A stretch of DNA of 64,000 nucleotides, taken from assembly GCA_014607495.2 (NCBI GenBank), contig CP053157.1, forward strand, positions 8,432,001 to 8,496,000, written 5' to 3'. This stretch comes from Carposina sasakii (taxonomy: Eukaryota > Arthropoda > Insecta > Lepidoptera > Carposinidae). The translations under genes and the position numbers were made by a program. The notes below the pieces were generated by a model that was not told the DNA's origin, ran no database searches, and saw only the letters and a program-made list of their open reading frames with translations. Shown piece by piece: positions 36,491-46,860 of the stretch. The stretch's first letter is position 1, and every line of letters starts with the position of its first letter.

Positions 36491-39400
36491 TTATTTTCCA
36501 CTTATGAGAGCTGCATAATTTTCTAGATCTGCTATATGGAGTTGTTCCTGAAAGAAAAGATTACTTACTAAATACAACGAAAAATTACAAATTTCACAGT
36601 CATACAATTATTATTAGATAGGTACCTACTTAAAGTTGTCTACATTATTAAGTAGGTACAATAGTAAAACCGCCTGGCTCGTGATCGAGAGCGACCTAGA
36701 AAACGGTAAATGAGAACCGAAACACCAATTGATCATCATCATCTTCCTGCCCTGTTCCCATTTATTTGGGGTCGGCGCAATATGTACTTTTCTTCCATTC
36801 ATCCCTATTATCCGTCATCCCATTGCTCACTCCCAGTATACGCATATCCTCCCTTACACAGTCCATCCTACACTTCTTTGGTCTACCTCTTCCTTTATAT
36901 CCATCCACACTCATGCACAACGCTTTCTGTAAAATATGCCTTTCATCCCGTCGCTTTACATGCCCGTACCAAGACAGACGGTTACTTCGTAACTTGTCTG
37001 TGATCGGCGCAACTTTCAAACTTCCTCTTATATACCTACTCATTTCTTATTTTATCCATTCTTGTAACTCGTGAGGAGTTACAAGAATGTCTATCTCAAC
37101 ATTGTCATCTCTCTTACATGCAGTTGAGTTTTATCCTTCTTCTTTACGGCCTAGCATTCAGATCCATACAAGACGACAGGTCGAATTACGGACTTGTACA
37201 CCTTACCCTTTAGCTTTAACGGCATCCGGGCATCGCACGTAACTCCCGTGACCTGTCGCCATTTCATTTATCCTGAACTAATTCGGTGCTTTATATCTCG
37301 GTCTATTTCCCCATCCCCTTGTGACTGAGCCCAGGTACTTAAAGTTTGAACAGACTGGCAATGCCACACCAATTGATCTTGGTTAAAAACTTTACCACTT
37401 GAAAATGATCTAAGTGGCGAACATCTGGCGCGTGACGAAATAATAAACAAATAAAATTTCTACCTGACTATGACTTTGAAATACATATAACATTGAAAGG
37501 AACAATAGACATTACCTACATTATTTAGGTGCTAGTTTGTGTATACCGTTTACACACACGTTAGTTAACCACAAAGACGTTCTGGGTCCTGCTCAAGGTT
37601 TACAGAAACAAATCGTTTAAGTATGTAATTAAAAGCAATTTAAAATAAATATTGGGATTCATTATGTGGGTGCCCAAATAGTGATCGTCGCTATACGTCG
37701 TTGACGCCATGTATATGTATATATGTATAGTACTAGCGGCCGCCCACGGCATCGCCCGCGTGAGTGCATTACTCCCGTGCGAAGCCGGGGCGGGTCCCTA
37801 GTTATACATTATAAACCTTCTCCGTGAATCACTATCTATTAAAAAAACCGCATCAAAATACGTTCCCTAGTTTGAAAGATCTAAGCATACATAGGGACGG
37901 ACAGACAGTGGCATGCGACTTTGTTTTATATAATATGTAGTGATAACGCCCGTGGCATACCTCCGCCGCGAAACCGCAGTAATTTCGCCATGTCTTGTAT
38001 CTGTATATAGGCGAAGCGGAACACCATTGAAACCACATACATGTTCTGAAGCAATGATTTGTCTATAGGTATGTTTTATCTACGAACTCGTTTGCGTTAA
38101 CGTAAATCGGTTACAAGTGAGAACATCGGCACTACGTGATTGAGTGAAGAATAGTTAACGTTAACGGAATCGAGTTCGAAGTGTGTCGAGTAGCAGGTGT
38201 GCTACGGGTGGCATTCATACATTTTACATAGTGTGTTCATATAGGGCAGCCAGAAGCAGAATCAGGATGTCCAATGATCAGTGACTAGTTGCGCCTATCG
38301 CCTGAGAGAATGCCCCAGTTCCTTAGGCGAATCTCGCGACTTGCTGCCGCCTGCGACTTTATCCGCGTCAAGTCCGCGTGAACTTTATAGCCCATGTTGT
38401 GATGTGTAAGCTATATGTAAACCTAAAGGACTTGTTTCACCAAAATTCGTTCGGTATTTTTTGCGTAAAAGAGTAACAAATATACCTATACATAAACATG
38501 TACATCCATCTTCACAAACTTTCGCATTTATAAATTACGAGTGAATGTATTACCTTCAATGTTGTACTACTATTCAACAAATTAAGTATTCCAGTTTCTA
38601 ATGTATTCTTGTTGAGAACTATGGTGTAAACAACACCCATTTTTAAGTTTTCTTCTATCTGCAAAGAAAAAGTTTGTAACTAGTAACTCACACCTCTATG
38701 GAAGGTAGAAAAATCCTTTCAAATGGTATGCATACCTACGTATAAGAATCGAAACATTTCAATGCTTTTTTTAAAAGTTTAGAAACTATTAATCATAGCA
38801 ATTTTTTTAAATATTTTGGTCAATAACTGAACTTACAGGTATTAAAATGTAATGAAGTGTGTTCACCAAATAGTTCACTTTGAATAATAGCTCTAGTTAC
38901 TTTGTTTATGACTACATTGTCTGTGTCACTGTATACAAAAGATGTTGGTTGTGAAATCAGCTCAAGTAGCATGACCTGCGAAACACGATATGATAAACCG
39001 ATTTATTGAGATTTAGCCTGTCAAAATACGTTAAATATAGCCGCCATGTTGAATTTTGTATAGCGACGATACGTTATCCACGATTCGTGGTCATGCTAGG
39101 GGGGCAGGAATTAAGCTATGAAACAGGCTCTAGTCGTACACATAGTGACGAAAACTGTAGGGCCATCATTCAAAGGAACTATTCGGTGCAATGCTATTCT
39201 ATGAAACTAACTAACTATAGTCTCATCAGCAGGCAGAGTCACATACTTACGTCAATGAGGTAAGATTAACTAATTGGCTGAGAATGATGACCTAATTTTC
39301 AGATGGCAATATTAGTGGACGCCCGCGACTTTGTCCGCGTAGACTGCAGAAAAAAACAATATGTCGAAATTATCCAGGATAAAAATCCAGGGTGCCAGCT

Positions 39401-41299
39401 AACTCATACAAAATTTTATTAATATCGTTCCAGCCGTTTTTATGTGAAAGAGTAACAAACATCCATCGATCCATCTATACTCACAAACTTTCGCTTTATA
39501 TAATATTGTAGGATGTATAATGTCTTCTGTCGTCCAGGAACCAACCTAAATTTAGCTTCTTACATAAAATACTGACATAATACATACCTGAGTATCTAAT
39601 GGTAGAGTAAAGTCTGGTAAAAATGCAGCAATTTTCTTACATTGAAGCCTGTGTATATTAGCTTGGCCAATTCCTTCAGAGATATTGTTTGCTCTGAACC
39701 TGAAAAGGAATAAATGTGTTTTCAGTTAAACATAATAAACTACATATGTATATACCTGCTTTAGGGTTGTTTGATTATGTATTTACACTGTATTAATTAC
39801 ATATGGTTTAATTTAAGGTGTATACCTTGATCTTCCAGCGCAAAAGAAAATTTAAAAGGTGCCAGACTTCTATGCAGGCGAAGATATTTTTCTTCTCTGT
39901 TGTCACTGTTCAGAGCATCAAGTAGGATTATAATAAGAGCTTCTTCTAAGTTTATGGCACATGTTAAGTGAGCAGTCTCTACATTACACTGAAAAATTTA
40001 TTTAACATTTTATTTAATATTGCAGTATTAATATTGGACCAATCAGTTAAATAAATGTTGTGAGCATGCTAGTCTAGTAAAGGTGTTTCATTATAAATAT
40101 TACATACATTCCAATTATTATATACCAATTTTTCTTCATCATTATTTACAGGCTTTATTTTCACAACTTCAACAATTTGCTGACCCCAAGGGAACTGAGC
40201 AACAATATCAGCCTCAGCTGCTCCTTCATCATATCTTATATCACTCACTGCAAACAAACTAGGGGTTGTGGTGACCTGAAAGATAGATTCTGAATAATAT
40301 TATAAATAAATAAAGAAATAGAAAATATTCTTCAATCGAGTGGGAATCGAACCCACGACCTCTGCATTCCGTGCCAGCGCTCTTACCGCTGAGCTACGGG
40401 TCAATTACTTGGATGACGAATATTATAAATGCAAAAGTATTGTTAATCTTATTACATTTTTACACCTAATTTACTCATATTTCTTCGAATTTTTGCATAC
40501 ATAGAAATTGCCTATAGAAAAGGTCACAGGTACATTCTGTGGTCCATGTGGACAAAGTCTCTGGCAACAGCTAGTTATTATAAAATGGAGATGGTAAATG
40601 TATTTTTAACTAGTGGAAACTTTATCCGGGAAAAATTAAAAGTAGCCTATATGTTGAGTGGGACCTGTCACAATATATTCCTGAAAACTGCATCGAAATC
40701 GGTTCAGACGTTTCTGAGATTAGCGTGCACGAATGCACAGACAAACCGTCAATAATTAGAAATATCATCGTTTTAGGTTCTATTGTGTTGATAAAGGTCT
40801 CCTATATTTTTTCTCATATATGTTCCATGTACAGACAGCGATCCGTTACATTTTTATTATATGTATAGATAAATATTAAGACTGAGTGTTACAGTCACAC
40901 TCAGAAATGTGCATACTTTGGAATATTCATTGATAGTGTAAGTATAATGTTGATAAGCAATTTAAACAGAATGCTAATAAAAACCTGTCACATTAAGATA
41001 CTAACCGAACTCCACCAAAACTTTCTGTATCTTTGCCATTGTATGAAATATGCCATGGTATCTTGAAGTGGAACAAGAAGGTTTAATTCAACCTTAGATT
41101 TCTTGTCTGGTGCCAGTTCAAATAAACTGGGATTAAAAAGACTGTTCTGATTAACTACTATATTTTGTTTGATAAAACCAGTAGGTAAAGTATGGTTATG
41201 TATTACCGACTTGAAGTTTTGTTTGTTAATGTGAATTTTGAAATGTCGCCGTGATTTTTCATTTACAGACTGAAGCCAATTTATGTGAATGTTATTCAT
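36491..41299 (-). CDS. POLG2: POLG2, mitochondrial DNA polymerase gamma accessory subunit
   Basis: Accessory (processivity) subunit of the mitochondrial replicative polymerase; it has a class-II aminoacyl-tRNA-synthetase-like fold with a C-terminal anticodon-binding-like domain. Exons, 5' to 3': 41006-41299, 40108-40275, 39826-39988, 39588-39699, 38554-38658, 36491-36547; about 299 residues. Landmarks: QRYRKFWW (exon 1), VAQFPWGQQIVEVVK (exon 2), YLRLHRSLAPFKFSFALED (exon 3), GVVYTIVLNKNTLETGILN (exon 5), EQLHIADLENYAALISGK then stop (exon 6). All junctions are GT-AG and in phase, except that exon 4 is one base short: an A run on the minus strand (39632-39635) needs one more A to join ISLKELAKLIYTGFNV to AAFLPDFTLPLDTQ. 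The exon-2 donor could instead lie 24 bp earlier. Start is 89 bp after the GatC stop on the same strand. The first ATG was used; an upstream ATG would need another frame change. Shorter than the human protein (485), as insect forms are. Confidence 0.88.
36730..37340 (-). mobile_element. Decayed LINE reverse-transcriptase 3' region
   Basis: The minus strand reads, with several frame changes, GDGEIDRDIKHRI, then a PLKLKGK and LYGSECW-like stretch, and then IRGSLKVAPITDKLRSNRLS, WYGHVKRRDE and KGRGRPKKCRMDCVREDM. This is the characteristic C-terminal part of RTE-like non-LTR reverse transcriptases. It sits in POLG2 intron 5. Confidence 0.85.
38837..38975 (-). other. Exon-like ORF inside POLG2 intron 5
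   Basis: A 139-bp open segment bounded by a good acceptor ('cgtgtttcgcag') and a consensus donor ('gtaagttc'). It would encode VMLLELISQPTSFVYSDTDN and continue NVVINKVTRAIIQSELFGEH. It has coding-like composition but no counterpart in the POLG2 family at this point. Its length (1 mod 3) would shift the POLG2 frame, so it would be a poison exon or belong to something else. SDTDN vaguely recalls the DTDS motif C of family-B DNA polymerases, which is too little to assign. Confidence 0.35.
39310..39510 (+). repeat. RTE-tail repeat in POLG2 intron 4
   Basis: 'agtggacgcccgcgactttg', 'aattatccaggataaaaat', 'gtgccagctaactcatac', 'cgttccagccgtttttatgt' and 'aaactttcgctttatataat'. Inverse orientation of 253-424 and 12062-12308. 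Confidence 0.7.
40331..40402 (-). repeat. tRNA-like SINE head in POLG2 intron 1
   Basis: On the minus strand: GTAGCTCAGCGGTAAGAGCG (D-arm/A box), CGGAATGCAGAGG, and a perfect T-arm GTGGGTTCGATTCCCAC. The acceptor halves do not pair, so this is not a functional tRNA gene. Confidence 0.75.
40560..40870 (+). repeat. Composite LINE-tail repeat, copy 2
   Basis: 'aagtagcctatatgttgagt', 'cctgtcacaatatattcctg', 'gtttctgagattagcgtgca', 'gataaaggtctcctatatt' and 'ccgttacatttttattatat'. Same block order as 6692-7090. A deletion has removed part of the middle. Confidence 0.7.
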
Positions 41300-41388
41300 T
41301 AAAATATAACTCGGTTTGTCATATTTATATTGAGCTGAATGCAGTTTTTTTTATGAAAAATTTAATATTAAGGATTCTGTTTATTTCA

Positions 41389-42008
41389 TTACTCATTTTG
41401 CTTTATTTTTGGTATCTTTCTATTAATATTTTTACTTTCTTCAACATCTACTTCATGCAAAGGAATATTGCCTGGTGGTGCTACAAAATAATCATCTTCT
41501 TTTACGGCAGCATTTTTCAAAATATCTTTTTGACAATTTCCTTGAGTGATATTGTCTTCACGTAAATGAAGATTCCTGAAGAATATTAAATTACATACAT
41601 CATTAAATTATAAGTAGTGAGTACTTATAAAATTACAAATATGTCAGAAGTCTGCAGATTTAGAAATAAAGTTAAACATTAAAGATTTCTATGTAAAGTA
41701 TAACAAAAAATCACTTACTGATTTTCTAATACTGAGTAAAGTGGGTAAATATTATCAGTATCAATATGTAAAATTTTGTCAGCAAAGGCGATGGAATCTT
41801 CTAATACCTTAACACCATTATCTGTATCACATTTCACTAGTGATAACCTTTCTAGCAGAGCTATAGTATTTTTGTCTACTTTAACTTTATTTTCTGAATG
41901 TTGTTCTAAAGTAGTTGCAGGGAATTCTGGTACTTTGGAACTTAGTTTGAATTTTGATAAATAAATGTAATGTCTTAAACTAAGTAATCCAATTTTATAT
42001 TTCATCAT
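41389..42008 (-). CDS. GatC: GatC, mitochondrial glutamyl-tRNA(Gln) amidotransferase subunit C
   Basis: The small subunit of the mitochondrial GatCAB complex, which converts Glu-tRNA(Gln) to Gln-tRNA(Gln). Two exons: 41719-42008 and 41389-41575, joined through a consensus donor GTAAGT and a 'cttcag' acceptor; 158 residues. Landmarks: KNTIALLERLSLVKCD, DSIAFADKILHIDTDNIYPL, YSVLENQ|NLHLREDN across the splice and DDYFVAPPGNIPL near the end, followed by a lysine-rich tail KIPKIKQNE. The N-terminal ~30 residues are basic and acid-poor up to residue 27 (MMKYKIGLLSLRHYIYLSKF), consistent with a mitochondrial presequence. A second Met follows the first directly, so the start is ambiguous by one codon. 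No frame disruption. POLG2 starts 89 bp downstream on the same strand. Confidence 0.95.
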
Positions 42009-42436
42009 TTAGGACTACAAAAAGATTTTTGTATTGATTGGATAATCAATTAGTTCATTAATTAATAAAAAACTGGTTATGTAGTACCATTACATATCAA
42101 AACAAAAAAGTGAGGTTAAATTTTTCTTTTTTTTAGATATCGACAGCACATGGCAAAAAAATTACACATTGGACTCCGCCCCATGATTTAGAAACTCAGT
42201 ACATAGCGATTTGTAGAAGGTAGCATGTTTTACTTGTTAACCTATGGCTTGTTGCTTTGAATGAAATCTTTCTGTGCATTTGCCATTTTGTACCACAAAA
42301 CAAACTTCTAGTCTGTGTTTTGTACAAACTATTTACAAATTACAATGAGTAAAGATAATCGATGTGATAAAAATATCGATTATTTTATAAATAGTTCCCA
42401 ATAGTTCTCAGTGTTTGATCATGTCCATTTTTTTTG

Positions 42437-42771
42437 TTTAGTTTATCCCGAAGGAAAGGCAAGGAGAACTAAGCCCATACAGCCATTGTCTTTAGTAAAT
42501 GATTTCTGTACATAATGATGGATGATAATGATGATGAATGGAAACGTCAGGAAAATCCTCAAGAACAAATGTAAAGTTAGTCAAAATGAAAAATAATTGC
42601 AGAAACAACTTACATGGGCCCATGAAGAGATTGTATTCCGGCTAAAGTTTTACTCAGCTTACCTGCGTATAAAACCATGCACACGCACTAGTTCACATCA
42701 TAAGTAATCAAAATATAACTTATCTACCAGAAAAACATCACTTTACGGACACATGCACGCCATTTACAAAA
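42437..42771 (+). repeat. Third copy of the 406-bp repeat, 3' truncated
   Basis: Matches 31335-31740 from AGTTTATCCCGAAGGAAAGG through 'accatgcacacgcactag' and 'catgcacgccatttacaaa', then diverges. Lies upstream of GatC and COX14, i.e. again between divergently oriented genes. Confidence 0.85.
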
Positions 42772-43297
42772 AAGGCAGATGTGCTGTGTTCGTTCGTTCA
42801 AATATTTTTTCAGTTTTACATTGATGTCACATTTTATGTAATTGATGCCATGCAATAGATAGATAGAATTAAGTATATTAAAACGTAGATTTCGATTTAT
42901 TTAATAAAATTGTGTGCAAATGGAAAATAGTACCTACACGAGTTTTATTCTAGTGTTTAATTTTGATACGTAGTGCTTGGCCGATGTAGAAATTAGAACG
43001 AGGTCGAATTATAACCTACAAAAATTGTGCATTGTACGATAAAAACAGTAATTTACAATACTAAATTAAAGAAAAATAGGAATAGGTAAACTTCCATTTA
43101 AGTTGAATTAAATTTAAATTTATTTGCATTGCATATAAAAGGTATATAGATATCCTGTTTAAAACCATAAAAAAAAATAAAGGCAAAAACCATTGGCAAA
43201 AACGATTTCACTTATTACATTATGTTTACGGTATGTAAACATAGGTAATTTTAATATAATCAGCAGATGTATAGAATAATTTTGTTTATCCTTGTAG
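42772..43297. other. Noncoding, 5' region of the COX14-like gene
   Basis: No ORF of note. Ends in 'ttgtttatccttgtag', a good splice acceptor immediately before the COX14-like start, so an upstream 5'UTR exon probably lies here. Confidence 0.4.
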
Positions 43298-43301
43298 AAA
43301 C

Positions 43302-43511
43302 ATGAAGAAATATGCCCGTTTCCAGCTGTATGATAGATTACACAGAGGCAGTGTATTAGTCTGTATTGGGCTGACTCTGTATGGTTCATATCTGTTGGGT
43401 GATCATTTCTACAATTATTACAAATATGTGAAGCCACAAATAGATGCCAGAAAAGCTGCTGCTGAGAGGGAACTTTTGGCAGAAGGATCCTCAGAAAGGT
43501 TGCTGCAATAG
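43302..43511 (+). CDS. COX14: COX14-like cytochrome c oxidase assembly protein
   Basis: A 69-residue single-pass protein. COX14 acts in the mitochondrial inner membrane, coupling COX1 synthesis to complex IV assembly. The sequence has a basic N-terminus (MKKYARFQLYDRLHRGS), one hydrophobic segment at about residues 17-32 (VLVCIGLTLYGSYLLG), an aromatic juxtamembrane stretch (DHFYNYYKYVKP) and an amphipathic charged tail (RKAAAERELLAEG). This layout and the LHRGSxLxxxGLTLYGxYL pattern fit insect COX14 homologues. Start is the first ATG, four bases after a splice acceptor (43296-43297). The family is small and divergent, so the assignment is good but not certain. Confidence 0.75.
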   Translation: MKKYARFQLYDRLHRGSVLVCIGLTLYGSYLLGDHFYNYYKYVKPQIDARKAAAERELLAEGSSERLLQ

Positions 43512-43597
43512 CAAGTTGTTAGTTATTTTGTGGATAGTTAAGCTTGTAATTATTATTTTCTAAATTGTTTATTTAAGTAGAAATATTATATGATGTA

Positions 43598-43603
43598 AAT
43601 AAA
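43598..43603 (+). promoter_or_regulatory. Likely polyadenylation signal of COX14-like gene
   Basis: AATAAA 87 bp after the stop codon, in AT-rich context. Confidence 0.55.
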
Positions 43604-44833
43604 TATATTTGGTTTAAATTTAAAATATTCCTAAGTGAACATGTTCAACAAAAGACTTAATGCCTAGGTAAGTTAGTCATTATAAAGAAATCACTATAAA
43701 CTATACATACTTCTTATACTTAATGTGTAACTACTTACATTACTGTGTTGCCCTTCTTCATAGTAATCCATACTGCAATATACATCCATATGGTTTAATC
43801 TGTTTAAATGGGTTTAGGTATGGACATATAAAAATCTTAAGGATTTTCAATACCCTTATTTGCTCTATGTGTACTGATACTGAGACAAAAATACTACTCG
43901 ATCTTAATAATGCACCTGAGGAGTGTCAGGCAGGCAGCTGGTTGTAAATAAACAATAAAATTTGTGCCAATATGTGTTTCAAAGGGAGATCCTATTGCAT
44001 TGACCAGATATATAATGGCATATGGACAGGAAGATAAAAAAAAGTATTCTAGTAGCTCATGTCCCAGAGTAACCAATCATCATCAATCAGAAAGGTTGGT
44101 AGATGATGTACCAAATGATAAGGGTATTGATTTGTTTAATACAAAATGTAATATTTATAAAAGTAAAATCATTGCGGCCTTTGATCAACGTGGATTGTGG
44201 GGTTTCATAGATAAATTTTATCATTTGTTTCTCCTTTCAGTGTGATGTGTTTGGTTGGAGCTTTTTTTTCTGTGTTTTTATTGGTAGACACTTTGCTGAT
44301 GTATGTGCTACTTATGTATTGTAAATATATTTGTGCTAATACATAGTACTGTTTGTCTCATGAAAATAATAAAAATAAAATGATGTACAAAAGCTGAGGA
44401 TTTAAAAATAACACAGCTTTGGAAATCTGGGGGATAGTGTTTCTAACATATATTAGAAAAACAAGGCTAATGTTATAAAGTTTATGATATGATATGATAT
44501 AATAAAATGTAGGCTTGTAGGTTTATTTTATATCACACTAAAAATATTTAAAGGTCACATAGGTCATAATTGATAAACAAGTTATTTTTTATAATTTCAG
44601 TTTACTTTTAGATATTGTTTAAGGTGGTTTACACTCATGTCTTCTAAAGTACCTTTAGTGCATTTTAATAATGGGTTATCCTGTCCAATTTTAGGTTAAG
44701 GCACATGGAAGGTAAGTTGTTGAGTTGTTGATCATTATTACATTTTCAATTAGGTGTGTTAAGTGGTTAGGTTAACCTAATAAATATTACTCATAGGCCA
44801 TGATTATAGGTAGGTATTATAAAAATTATTAAT
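43604..44833. other. Noncoding; short unassigned ORFs
   Basis: ORFs at 43723-43947 and 43964-44245 (+) read without recognisable domains. The second contains KGDPIALTRYIMAYGQEDKK and could be remnant coding sequence, but I cannot place it. Confidence 0.35.
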
Positions 44834-45245
44834 AACTAGTGGACGTCCGCGACTCCGTCCGCGTAGACTACAGAAAAATTTCGAAATTATTCGGGATAAA
44901 AACATTTTTCCGGGATAAAAAGTAGCCTATATGTTAAGTGGGACCTGTCACAATATATTTCTGAAAACTGCATCGAAATCGGTTCAGCCGTTTCTGAGAT
45001 TAGCGTGCACAAACGCACAGACAAACAGACAAACCAACAAACAGACAAAGATGCCAAAAATCATTATTTTGGGTACTATTGCGTTGATAAAGGTCTCTTA
45101 TACTATTTTTTCTCATATATCTTCCATGTACTGCGACCCGTTACATTTTTATTATATGTAGGTATAGAAGAAATGAAAAAATTCTTCACCCGAGTGGGAC
45201 TCGAACCCACGACCTTTGCATGCCATGCAGAGCTCAATTATAGGT
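44834..45245 (+). repeat. Composite LINE-tail/tRNA-like repeat, copy 3
   Basis: Complete block order: 'agtggacgtccgcgactcc', 'aagtagcctatatgttaagt', 'ccgtttctgagattagcgtg', 'ttgcgttgataaaggtctc' and 'cgacccgttacatttttatt', followed by an inverted tRNA-like end ('cgagtgggactcgaaccca', 45189-45207). Confidence 0.75.
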
Positions 45246-45254
45246 AGATATATT

Positions 45255-46004
45255 ACTAGCGGACGCCCACGAAATCGGCCGTGTAAACTTTAGAATTTTC
45301 CTTTCCCGTGGGAATTAGGGGAAACAATTTCTTATCGGTCTTATATGTCTACGTCAAACAAATAACACACCTTCCAAGCTTCAGGTCTCTAAGATCAGCG
45401 GTTTAGCCTGTGCGTTGATCCGTCAGTCATTCAGGATAAAATGCTTTCAGTATCACATTTTAGAAGATGTTTGTGAGAATGGACATTGGTGAAATTGTGC
45501 TTTGATGTGAGTCTTTCACACAAAAACTACTGAACGTATTTTGATGAAATTTGACAGCTTATGCTTATACCTACACATTGATTCACGCAGATGAAGTCGC
45601 GGGCAGCTGTAAGTTACCTAAGTATATATATAATTAGATTATATAATGATACAGGGACCATGAAAGAACGGTTTGATTGAAATGTACCTCCTGTTGGAAA
45701 ATTTAACCATAATAGCAAAGTAGGAAGTTCAAACAGTTTAAACAGAAACCTGTAGATGGCGTTATGATATCTCGGGAAAGCACTTCAACCTCAACTTTTT
45801 CTATACCAGTGTAGTGTACCTACTTTCCAGTTCATCGTGCGTGCGTAAAGTCCGTAAAGTTCAGTATGCTTTATAACAGACGGTAAATGCCTGGGCCGTC
45901 AAAAAGGGAGCATACCTACCTACCTATCGCGCTCGCGTTAACAGCAGATAAATAAATAGGTAGGTAGGTACTTACGAGCTGTAAAAAATGTCATCGTGTA
46001 TTTT
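45255..46004. other. Noncoding with RTE-tail remnants
   Basis: 45255-45610 contains weak RTE-tail blocks ('agcggacgcccacgaaatcg', 'acgcagatgaagtcgcgggc'). No N-terminal AKR exon is recognisable here. Confidence 0.4.
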
Positions 46005-46046
46005 CTACAGTCCCAACTAGGTTACTTCACCTGGTTGGGACTGTAG
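46005..46046. repeat. Long hairpin ending at an AKR splice acceptor
   Basis: CTACAGTCCCAACTAGGT (46005-46022) pairs with ACCTGGTTGGGACTGTAG (46029-46046): 18 bp with one T-G wobble and a 6-nt loop 'tacttc'. The last two bases are the AG of the presumed acceptor for the exon at 46047. Confidence 0.85.
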
Positions 46047-46636
46047 ACTACATCGTTCAGGCGGTGTCCGACGCGATTGACATTGGCTACCGACACATCG
46101 ACTGTGCACATCTCTATGGTAACGAAGCTGAAGTTGGTCAGGCTATACAGAAGAAAATTCAAGAGGGGGTTGTTAAAGGTTTCTCTAAGTAACTATTATT
46201 ATTTCGTTCTCAGTATAAGTACTACGGTTCAGTATAAGTACCTAGGTATTCTGTAAGCCTATTGCCTAACGTCAATTAAATCATCCCGATATTAACTAGG
46301 TAATTATTAAAAATGCGAAAGTAAGTTTGTTTGCCCAGCAGTGGGACATAGTGGTGTCCCTCATAAAAAAGGTTGTTTAGTTACCTGTTCACGCTTTATT
46401 TACATCTTGAAATTACGCATAAGTACATTGACATATACATATATGTATTGGGTGGGACTACCTACCCTCAGATGAACTACCGGGACTACCCATAGTCCAT
46501 GCGGTCGTACTCGCGGACAACAGCTAGTAAATACATTCAAGTAGGTAACTGTGTTAGCAAAAAAACGTAGATTTCGTCTTCAGTAAAGCCACTATGGTGG
46601 TGTATGAGAACAATATTGTGTGATATTGTGTACTTT

Positions 46637-46860
46637 ATACAGGGTGTAACAAAAAGGGTATGTTAAGCAAAAAGCTATGTAAATAGCCCACTGTAGAGAA
46701 CCTATTCACAAAATTTGAGACCCGAAATCACATGTTTATTTTTCCCGATAGTATGGAGAATTTTTAAATATCTTAGGAATTTTCATACAATCTTGAAAAA
46801 TAAAAATGTGACTTCGAGTCTCAAATTTTGGAAATAATATTTTTTTATTCATACTACGAA
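46637..46860. repeat. Inverted-repeat element fragment in AKR intron
   Basis: Starts 'tacagggtgtaacaaaaagg'. 'caaaatttgagacccgaaat' is inverted imperfectly by 'cttcgagtctcaaattttgg' downstream. A related fragment occurs near 63640-63745. Confidence 0.55.

Noticed and set aside
36710..37074. Plus-strand ORFs of 67-102 codons
   Set aside because: Antisense of a decayed LINE reverse transcriptase.
40331..40402. Functional tRNA gene
   Set aside because: The T-arm is perfect but the acceptor halves do not pair, and similar tRNA-like ends occur in repeats at 6692-7090 and 44834-45245.
43723..44245. Two adjacent ORFs after the COX14-like gene
   Set aside because: I could not match them to any family, and composition gives no support for coding.
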